DNA of 18,503 nucleotides from Ruminococcaceae bacterium UBA7147 (lineage in GTDB: Bacteria > Bacillota > Clostridia > Oscillospirales > Acutalibacteraceae), in assembly GCA_002491825.1 (NCBI GenBank), contig DKWR01000040.1:1-18503 (forward strand), written 5' to 3'. A program made the position numbers and the translations under genes. Below the pieces are notes generated by a model. The model had not been told where the DNA came from, made no database searches, and saw only the letters and a program-made list of their open reading frames with translations. This document shows, piece after piece, positions 6,599 through 14,700 of the stretch. Position 1 is the stretch's first letter; each line of letters starts with the position of its first letter.

Positions 6599-6610
6599 TC
6601 CGGCTATATA

Positions 6611-6631
6611 AGGGCGAACTCTGTTCGCCCT
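6611..6631 (+). terminator. Terminator-like hairpin between ATPase and coiled-coil genes
   Basis: AGGGCGAAC (6611-6619) pairs perfectly with GTTCGCCCT (6623-6631) over a 3-base loop, 13 bases after the ATPase stop. The tail (TTAGTTAGTATTTT) is T-rich but interrupted, so it may be a partial terminator or attenuator rather than a full stop. No strong promoter is visible in the remaining 86 bases before the next gene, which argues for read-through. Confidence 0.6.
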
Positions 6632-6717
6632 TTAGTTAGTATTTTGATTGCAGGTAACAGATAATATTGTTTTAAGTAATAAATGTTGTGCTTTAATTAG
6701 ATGAGGAGTATCACCCT

Positions 6718-8913
6718 ATGGCTGATTTCAGTAAATATTACAGAGCCTACATGTATATGCAGGAGCTTCTGAAAAATGATTTTACTTACAATTACATAAA
6801 TGAAGGCTTCAAGGACGGCGACAAGGGCAACGATTCTCTCGACGGTAAAACTAACGAAAAAGTAATCGATATGGACTGGGTTGTAGCAATCGAAGAAACC
6901 CTGCCCTATATTCAGAAAGCTATTGACGAACAAAGACGTTTTATCAAGCAGGTTGAAAATGTTGTTCGCATTGAGCTTGCCCGCAAGGTTGGTCCTGAAT
7001 CAGTAAAGCACCTCTCGCAGCACACTAACTTCATTGCCAAGGTTGACGATGACGGTATGGTAACTCCAAATAAGCTTCTGACAACCGAGCGTGAAGAAAG
7101 CTTTGCGATTTATGAAAACCGTGTTCTTATGACGCTTATCCGCAAGGCTTTGATTTTTGTTGATGATAAATATTCAAAAATGAAAGACGTGCCAAATGAC
7201 AGCTATAATAATATTCATATGGAACGTCACGTAGATTTTAACGATAAGAAAATTGATTTTTCAATTAACTATACTAATGAGTCGCACGACAAGCTCGCCG
7301 ATGACCTCGATGTTCTCGACCTTTCCGAGCTTTCCGACTTCGACCGTATCAGACGTATACGTTCAACTCTTAACGATTTCCTGAATACCCAGCTTATGCG
7401 TGAAATCGCTAAAGAACCCGAGGTTCGTCCGCCGATTACGCAGACCAACCTTTTGAAGAAGAATCCAAACTTCAAAAAGGCTATGGAGCTTTGGACATTC
7501 CTTGACAGCTACAAGCGTACTGGATTTGAGATAGTAAGTGAAGAATATCAAGGCAAAATGGACGAACAGATTCAGCAGGACGTTTATTTTGCAATGGGAT
7601 TTGAGCACTTTATGATGTCAATTGCCACCAACCCCGGTTTGCGCAACATTCTCCAGCAGAAGTATGAGGAGGAGAACGCAAGAATTGCCGAAGAGGAGGC
7701 AAAGCCTGAAAAAACACGTGAAGCTGTAATGAAGGCGCAGCTTGACGCAGTACGTAAAGAGGAAATGGAAATCCGCCTGCGTGAAATACGTGAGCGTGAA
7801 AAGAAAATCCTCGACCTTACCAATGAAGTTAGAAACCTCAAGGTAACTCTTGAGCAGAAAGAACAGCAGATATTGACCTTGAAAGGTCAGATTTCTGCAC
7901 TTCAGGATCAGATTAACGAGCTGAAAGAAGAGCTGAAAGAAACAAAGCTTAAGCTTCTTGAAGCAGAAAACGAAATCAAGGCTCTCAAAGCTGAAAATCA
8001 GGCTCTCAAAGAAAAGATTGAGGAACTGAACAAGACAATTGATGAGCTGAATAATAAAATTGCAGAGCTCAACGAGCAGATCAGAGTGCTTAATGACCGC
8101 ATTCAGGTTCTGATGCAGGAAAATGCTCGTATGCAGTCCAAGATTGAAGAGCAGGAAAAGATTATTGAAGAGCAGACCGCAAGAATTGAAGAGCTTGAAA
8201 AGCAGACAGCCGAACAGCTTGCAAAGATTGCAGCTCTTACTGATAATCTCGCAAAATGTGAAGCAGAGATAGAGAGTAACAAAAAAGAAATTACTTCTCT
8301 TACCGAGAGAAATGAAAAGCTCAATACTACGCTCCAGAATGAGCGTACTGCACATAAAGAGAAAGTTGAGCAAATGAACGCAGACTTTGCAGCAAAAACC
8401 AAGGCTGCCGAGGAGCAGTTCAAGTCCGAGAAAAAGTCACTGCAAAAGCAGATTGATGATTCAGAGGCTGCTCATACAAAATATGTTGCACAGCTCAATG
8501 CTGAATTTGCCGACAAGGCAAATCTTGCAGAGCAGAAACGCATAAATGAGCTTGCTGAAAAACAGGCAGAACACGAGAAGCAGATTGAACAGATTAAGCT
8601 TTCTAACGACAAAGCTTCAGCCGCTGTTGAAGCAAAACACGCTTCGGAAGTTAGAAAGGTTCAGAAATCTGTAGACAAGCGTGTTGAAGCTGCTCAAAAA
8701 GCTGCAGAAAAGCAGTATAATGCAAAGATAAAAGAGTTAAAATCACAGCTGGCAAGAGAGCTTGCAGAGGCTAAACGCAAAGCAAGAGAAGAAATCAGAC
8801 TTGCAAAGCAAAAAGCAAAAGCCGAAGTCAGACTTGCGAAACAAAAAGCAAGAAAAAATATGTTCACAAAAGAAGAACTTATGGAAATGAACGACATCAT
8901 CGACAGTAACTGA
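6718..8913 (+). CDS. DUF2357-like (McrC-N-type) protein with long C-terminal coiled coil
   Basis: A 731-residue cytoplasmic protein with no signal peptide or membrane helix. The first ~310 residues resemble DUF2357 / McrC-type N-terminal regions. V-K-H-L-S-Q-H-T-N-F matches the family S-x-x-x-L-S-x-H pattern. Y132-E-N-R135 matches the conserved E-N-R. T-Q-T-N-L-L-K-K-N-P-N-F (about 240-252) matches the later N-x-L-x-K-x-P-x-Y segment. From about 315 to 715 it is an almost uninterrupted heptad-rich coiled coil (E, K, Q, L, A-rich), ending in Lys/Arg/Ala-rich repeats with A-K-Q-K-A. In McrC-like proteins a PD-(D/E)xK nuclease would follow the DUF2357 region; I see none. The start has GAGGAG (6703-6708), 9-base spacer. 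It is the likely partner of the preceding McrB-like ATPase, as in McrBC pairs. A structural tether or adaptor role is inference. Confidence 0.75.
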   Translation: MADFSKYYRAYMYMQELLKNDFTYNYINEGFKDGDKGNDSLDGKTNEKVIDMDWVVAIEETLPYIQKAIDEQRRFIKQVENVVRIELARKVGPESVKHLSQHTNFIAKVDDDGMVTPNKLLTTEREESFAIYENRVLMTLIRKALIFVDDKYSKMKDVPNDSYNNIHMERHVDFNDKKIDFSINYTNESHDKLADDLDVLDLSELSDFDRIRRIRSTLNDFLNTQLMREIAKEPEVRPPITQTNLLKKNPNFKKAMELWTFLDSYKRTGFEIVSEEYQGKMDEQIQQDVYFAMGFEHFMMSIATNPGLRNILQQKYEEENARIAEEEAKPEKTREAVMKAQLDAVRKEEMEIRLREIREREKKILDLTNEVRNLKVTLEQKEQQILTLKGQISALQDQINELKEELKETKLKLLEAENEIKALKAENQALKEKIEELNKTIDELNNKIAELNEQIRVLNDRIQVLMQENARMQSKIEEQEKIIEEQTARIEELEKQTAEQLAKIAALTDNLAKCEAEIESNKKEITSLTERNEKLNTTLQNERTAHKEKVEQMNADFAAKTKAAEEQFKSEKKSLQKQIDDSEAAHTKYVAQLNAEFADKANLAEQKRINELAEKQAEHEKQIEQIKLSNDKASAAVEAKHASEVRKVQKSVDKRVEAAQKAAEKQYNAKIKELKSQLARELAEAKRKAREEIRLAKQKAKAEVRLAKQKARKNMFTKEELMEMNDIIDSN

Positions 8914-8939
8914 TAAAGCTTATTCAGAGAGGCAGACTT

Positions 8940-9917
8940 ATGAAAAATTCTACTGCGTCCAACAGAAAAACGGGCATAATGATTACTAAAAATTTAATAA
9001 TTCTTGTTGTGCTCGTTTTCGTTGCAGTACTTTCTATGTGGGCGTGGTTTACCAATAATTCTTCAGCTACAGCGGACGGCATAAATGTCAAGTGTGATGC
9101 ACCTGACGGCATTGAAATTGCCGTTGTAGCACCCGGAGCAACTCCTACTGATGATGACTATACTTCAAGCTATATCACACTTAATTCTGATAACAATAAG
9201 TTTATGAAAGATCTTGTTTTGTCAGAGGTAACGTCTGACGGAAAGACCTTTTATAAACCGGCACTGGTTCAGTCGAACGGTATTGCGTCTGTTGATCGTG
9301 ATGCAAATTGGGATAAGGCTGTTGCTAATGAAAATTATCTGAGCTTTGATTTGTATATCCGTTCAAAGACAAGCTATACAGTTTCGCTTACAACTAATTC
9401 TAAATTTACTACGCTTCATCCTGATCAGCTTACAGGTGAAAATGCATTTAATAAGAGTACAGAGGGTGACTTTTCCAGGGACTGTATTGTAGGCGCTACG
9501 AGATTTTCTGTTGTGGATTATGCAGATAAAAAAGAAGGAGACCTAAAGTTACTCTGGATTCCCAGACCGGATATTTATTTTTACGAAACCGGCGTTGAAT
9601 TTAATGTTGAAGAAACAGATTATGACGGAGTTACCTATAAACATAATTATTATGAAGTAACCGATACGTCGAAAACCCCTAAAACTATTGACAGCAAATC
9701 GGGTCTAGACTATTTCAAAACTTCTCTAAAAAATAGTGACGATGAGTATGCTTTGCCAGGAAAAACCGAGATTCTTAAGTTGACAAAAATAGGCGACGAC
9801 AAGTACTATACTAAATGTGTAAGATGCAATATGTGGGTTGACGGCGAAGACACTGAAGACCGTCTTGCTCTTGTAAAGGGTAAATTCCAAATTTATCTTG
9901 ATTTAACAATAAAATAA
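8940..9917 (+). CDS. SipW-dependent exported protein with TasA/camelysin-like fold
   Basis: A 325-residue exported protein. The signal region has basic residues, a hydrophobic core (19-33) and W-A-W-F-T (34-38). The stretch that follows, N-S-S-A-T-A-D-G-I-N-V-K, is nearly the same as in the candidate major subunit at 3267, placing the two as close partners. The body includes S-E-V-T-S-D-G-K-T-F-Y-K-P, the family S-x-x-DG-x-x-F-[FY]-x-P element, and the C-terminal W299-V-D-G-E-D, which keeps the acidic core of the shared motif but lacks the terminal Cys. A C-x-x-C (K-C-V-R-C) precedes it instead. The gap to the coiled-coil gene is only 26 bases, with an AGAGAGG ribosome site 7 bases before the ATG, which supports one operon. 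Candidate alternative fibre subunit, cap or linker. Confidence 0.8.
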   Translation: MKNSTASNRKTGIMITKNLIILVVLVFVAVLSMWAWFTNNSSATADGINVKCDAPDGIEIAVVAPGATPTDDDYTSSYITLNSDNNKFMKDLVLSEVTSDGKTFYKPALVQSNGIASVDRDANWDKAVANENYLSFDLYIRSKTSYTVSLTTNSKFTTLHPDQLTGENAFNKSTEGDFSRDCIVGATRFSVVDYADKKEGDLKLLWIPRPDIYFYETGVEFNVEETDYDGVTYKHNYYEVTDTSKTPKTIDSKSGLDYFKTSLKNSDDEYALPGKTEILKLTKIGDDKYYTKCVRCNMWVDGEDTEDRLALVKGKFQIYLDLTIK

Positions 9918-9948
9918 AGTATAATATATAAAGAAAGGAGTTGAGTGT

Positions 9949-11724
9949 ATGAAATTGAAAAATGCTGTCGAAAAGATTGCTGATTCTTTGAAAGGCAGAA
10001 AAAGTTTTAATCTAAAAAAGATTTCTACTTCATACATCTCAATATTCCTGATTCTTTTACTTTTGCTTTCTACTACACTTGCTTGGTTTACAATAAATGA
10101 CACGGCATATATTAATTCTGACACCTTTACAATGGAGTCTGTTTCGGGACTTCGTGTAAACGACGGTGAAGATTTGAAAAACGAAATCAAAATTGAAAAT
10201 ATGATATTGTCCGAAGCATCAAGCGTTGACGGCAGAAATATGTTCTTCCCGACTACGGGTACTTTCACAAACAAGACTTCCGAGATGACTTTCCGTGAAG
10301 GTAACGCAGGTGATAAAAATGTAAATTACTGCTACAAGGATTTCGTTCTCAAGAGCGACTCTGGTGTAACTTATGTTTATATCAAGAGCTATTCCGTAAC
10401 TGTTGATCGTGTAGTAAACGGTGAAACAGTGCATGAAGTTTTTGACGGTTCTACAAAAATTACCTATGATTCAAACGACGTTCCGATTGCACAGGAAGAG
10501 CATGCAGAATGTCCGGTTCGTATGTCCTTTATTGATGACAGTGCTTATGAACCAACTGTGCTTGATCCGTCTGCTCTTCTTAACACTTATGTTAATAAGT
10601 ACGATGCTATTGATTCTATTGATGAAAACGGCAAAGCAATAACAAAAGAGTCAAATGCAGAATCTTTTTCTGATTACTATTTTGGAACCGGTAAACCTAT
10701 TTTTACCCTTGTCGGACAGAAACCTCTGAATGTTGCAATGGTAGTATGGCTTGAGGGTACAAGTGATGCCTGCGACCAGTATGTGAATCAGAATATTTCA
10801 GTTGATATTGAGCTTGAAAGTAACTGGACTGATATGGAATATGTGTACTTTGTGGATGATACTATTCCTGACAGCGGTAATAATACTGATCCCTATCACT
10901 GGATTAACAAGGATAATGATTGTTACGTTGTTATGACATATACTGACACTAATGCTGAAAATGCAAGAAAGTCTGTTGTTATGAAACAGTCCTATAATAA
11001 TCAATATGAGTGGTATGCACCTATTCCTAAAAACATTGTAACGGACATTTCTTTCTACAGATACAATAAAAACAAAGAAGTAATTTTTAACGCATGGCAT
11101 ACATTTGAAGATGTTGATAAACAGTTGAGTTCAACAGCGTCGTCATGGGCAACGGAGATTCTCGGTGCAAAGCAATTGCAGGAATATCGTACAAATGACA
11201 GCACTGCAAGCGGAACGATTGAACATACATATACTGCAAGACGTGGTAACGGTTACAGTAAGGTTGAAGATAATGATTCGGAACTACAGAAGAAGCGTCT
11301 TTCACCTTGTATAGGCTACTGGGGAACTCTCGGTTCAACCGAAACTACTGTTACAACACAGGGTACAACAAGCGATACAACTGCTGCAACGCAAGCTACA
11401 ACTTCTCCTTCGGGACAAACTGTAACAATTCAGATTTCACTTGGTACGATTAAGCCATGGGTACAGATTAACCTAACGAATGACGGTTACGAGCTTTATG
11501 CTGAATTCAATGACGGCAATCTTGTAAAAATGAATAAATCAAGTAACGATTATTATCAGAATGCATCGGTAACTGCAACGCTTAATTCAAGTCTTAAGTG
11601 CTTTACATTGAAGAGCGCATCTCATACAAAATATCTGGTACTTGATTCACCGCAGTTGATTTCAAGACAGGAAAATATGTCATTTGAGATGCAGAATGAT
11701 GATACGGTTAAACGTACAGGCTAA
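9949..11724 (+). CDS. Multidomain SipW-type surface protein with Thr-rich linker
   Basis: A 591-residue exported protein. It has a long basic pre-region (1-24), a hydrophobic core (29-41), then S-T-T-L-A-W-F-T (41-48). Residues ~50-285 form a TasA-like domain with S-S-V-D-G-R-N-M-F-F-P, E-C-P-V-R-M-S-F and W267-L-E-G-T-S-D-A-C275. Residues ~290-460 hold a module related to ones in the next gene (aromatic strand ending near I-S-F-Y-R-Y, then G-Y-W-G). A Thr-rich linker (about 466-494, with T-T-S-D-T-T) leads to a final beta-rich domain of about 95 residues. AAAGGAG (9934-9940) lies 8 bases before the ATG. There is no sortase motif, so retention would depend on co-assembly with the fibre. Thr-rich linkers are common between modules of ruminococcal carbohydrate-active proteins, but no catalytic domain is seen. 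Confidence 0.75.
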   Translation: MKLKNAVEKIADSLKGRKSFNLKKISTSYISIFLILLLLLSTTLAWFTINDTAYINSDTFTMESVSGLRVNDGEDLKNEIKIENMILSEASSVDGRNMFFPTTGTFTNKTSEMTFREGNAGDKNVNYCYKDFVLKSDSGVTYVYIKSYSVTVDRVVNGETVHEVFDGSTKITYDSNDVPIAQEEHAECPVRMSFIDDSAYEPTVLDPSALLNTYVNKYDAIDSIDENGKAITKESNAESFSDYYFGTGKPIFTLVGQKPLNVAMVVWLEGTSDACDQYVNQNISVDIELESNWTDMEYVYFVDDTIPDSGNNTDPYHWINKDNDCYVVMTYTDTNAENARKSVVMKQSYNNQYEWYAPIPKNIVTDISFYRYNKNKEVIFNAWHTFEDVDKQLSSTASSWATEILGAKQLQEYRTNDSTASGTIEHTYTARRGNGYSKVEDNDSELQKKRLSPCIGYWGTLGSTETTVTTQGTTSDTTAATQATTSPSGQTVTIQISLGTIKPWVQINLTNDGYELYAEFNDGNLVKMNKSSNDYYQNASVTATLNSSLKCFTLKSASHTKYLVLDSPQLISRQENMSFEMQNDDTVKRTG

Positions 11725-11742
11725 TGAAAAGGGGGTGTCACA

Positions 11743-14700
11743 ATGAAAGAAAAGCTTTGTGCAATTAAAAATGCTTTAACAAAGAAAAACAAATCACGCT
11801 ACGGACTTTTGCTGTCAGTTGTGGCACTTATTGAAGTGTTAATGATATTACTTGTTTCAACATATTCATGGGTTGAAACAATTTCATCAATCAAAATCAC
11901 CAATGCAATAGGTAAGATTGATACATATACATACACAAACGCAGAGATTGGTACAGGAGCAGGATATTCAGGTGCTCCGATAGACCTTAAGCAATATTTC
12001 CGTGCATCCGGTAATGTCCATCTTGCTACAGCATCAAGCGCTGACGGAGACAATTTCTTTTTCCCGCAAGTTGCTAACGCCGGCGCAAAAAGCAATTCCT
12101 ACAGAAAAGGCACAATAAACGATAAGAATACTAATTATATCAGATTTTCTTGCAGAGTACAGGCAAAAGGTACAAGTGCGGCCTTCTATTTTGACAAGGT
12201 ACCTACCTTTAAAATTGGCGGAACAGAAGTTACCGATAATAGTGTAAGGTTAGCTATTTCAATTTCTGATTCTGTTGATTCAGAAGGAAGTACGTCTGTT
12301 TATTCTTACAACGCTGTTGACAGTGAGAACGTAGTCGGAAATGTTGACGTCACTAAGGTAACTACAACAAAAATTAACGCTTTTTCAGATTATGTTAATA
12401 ACGGCGATGATGCTGGGAACATACTTTTCACTGTTCCACAGGGCGGAGAAAAAATCATTACGTTTACTCTCTGGCTTCAGGATTCAGGTGATACTAAAAA
12501 GAATGCAGAATTTTCAGGTAAAACGGTAACATCAAATGATTTTAAAATTGTTACCGGTGTCAAAACAACTAAAATTAATTTTGTTGACAGAACTTCTAAG
12601 CATAATAAAAGTGATGCTACAAGCCCTACATGGCAGTGGGTTAGTAATGATGATGCAAAAATGTGGGTTTATGCACCTTCCGGAAATGCTTATGAAATGA
12701 CCAGAGCTGTTGATGAAAACAATGTAGAAGTTGATCCGCCTACATGGTCTTTGACTGTAGCTACAGACTTACTTGGTGATTTAAGCGGAGATTTTTATTT
12801 CTATCGTACAGCTAATACCGTTACCTCAGATCCGCAGAATAATTACTTAAACTTCTGGAAAACAACACTTTCTAGTGCAGGCACAACTGCGATTCCGACA
12901 TATACCGCATTTGGTAACACTAAATCCGGATCTCTTGAAGGATTCGGTACATGGAGCGATGTTGCAGAAATTAAAGTTCTCGGTGATAATGCTGAAAATG
13001 TGTTGAAAACTCCCGGAGAAACCGACACACCGCAGGCGCTTACAATTAATACTGCAGCTGCAGGAATTTCTGTTGAGATGAACTATAACAATAATTTCTG
13101 GCGAGCTTATGTACCAAACGATTCTAATTCAAAAAATTTGACCTTACAAATCAAAAAGAATAATACAACAACCTATACTATTGATGCTGTAAAAAGAGAT
13201 TTAACGGAAAGTGCTTCAACATTCCGTGTTACATCGTCAACAACAGGTTACTGGGAAGAGCCTGCAATTGTAAAGGTAATTATACCCGATGAATACAAAT
13301 CTATGGGTAGCGTAAAGGTAAGCGGAGGACCGAGTGGAGCTACAACCGTTAAGGTTACTAAGGGCACAACAGTTCAACTTCAAGCAACACCCGCTTCAGA
13401 TGATTATGCTTTTGAGGGTTGGTATAGCGATGCTGAATGCACTAACTTAAAGAATTCTGTAAGTCAGTATAATGTAACGGCAAGCGAAAAGAATAAAACT
13501 TATACTTATTACGCAAAATTCCAGTTCAATGTGCGACTGACTGCAAAGACAGACGGCGTTGCCGAAGATGACTCGGGCGGTAAGGTTCAGATTAACTATG
13601 ACGGTACACCCGGAGCTAAAGTTAGCCTTCCTGTTCAGAAGGGCGGTTCAGTAAAACTTATCGCTCTGCCAAACACAGAAGATTACGAGTTTATGGGTTG
13701 GTACGACAGCGAAAGCAAGCTCGTTTACAATAATACACAAACTACTGTTGAAATAACAGATTTACAGAAGCCGATTAATCTTTATGCAGTTTATAATGTA
13801 AAGACATTTATTCTTGAGGCTTTCGCCGCAACAAACGGTGAGCCCGGAGATTTAGGTAATGAAACAGGCGGTACTGTAAAATTTGATTCACAAACTTCTT
13901 CAGGTGCATATGCAATTGTTGAGGTCGATTACACTGATACAGCTACTTTTGTTGCAATTGTAAAAGATACCGATGGCTATGAATTTGCTGGTTGGTATAG
14001 TGACGCTGCCTGCTCAAGTTCAAAGCTTGTTACAACCGAACTTACATATACTGTTGATAAAAATACTGAATATAGAATACTTTATGCTAAATTCGTACTC
14101 AAGAAGTACGATGCCTCTGCTGTTGCAGTAACCAATGGTACAGAAGGCAGTGCTACAGGCGGTACTGTACAGATTACTGCTGACGGAGTAACTACAGCCG
14201 TAGGTGCAAGCGTTACTACAAAGGTTACTCACGGAACAACTGCAAAATTTACTGCAACTAAAAAAAGAGGATATAATTTTGTAGGTTGGTATAATAAGGC
14301 GAGCGGAGGTACACTTGTAAGCAGCAGTGCTACTTACAACGCTACCGGCGTAGCAGGCGATATAAAGCTGTATGCAATATTCAAAAAGGTGTATACCGTT
14401 TCCCTTACTGCAAGAACTGACGGTGTTGTTGGTTCAAGCGGCGGTACTGTAAAAGCAGGCTCAAGCGCTGCCGGAGCTACTTCGACAGTTAGCGTAAATC
14501 ACGGAGATAGTGTTAAGATTATTGCAACCCCCTCAAGCGCAGCTTATAGCTTTGTAAAGTGGAGCAATGCGTCAGGTACTTCCTATGGCAGTACACCAGA
14601 AGTGACGCTCACAAATGTTACAAGCAACTTAACTCTTTATGGCGATTTTGTTAAAAAGACATTCACAATTAAAGCTTATGCAGTTTCTGACGGTATTCAG

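Noticed and set aside
7618..8373. Long reverse-strand open frame (251 codons) opposite the coiled-coil gene
   Set aside because: It is the antisense shadow of a low-complexity coiled-coil frame, giving Phe/Leu/Cys-rich nonsense with no ribosome site.
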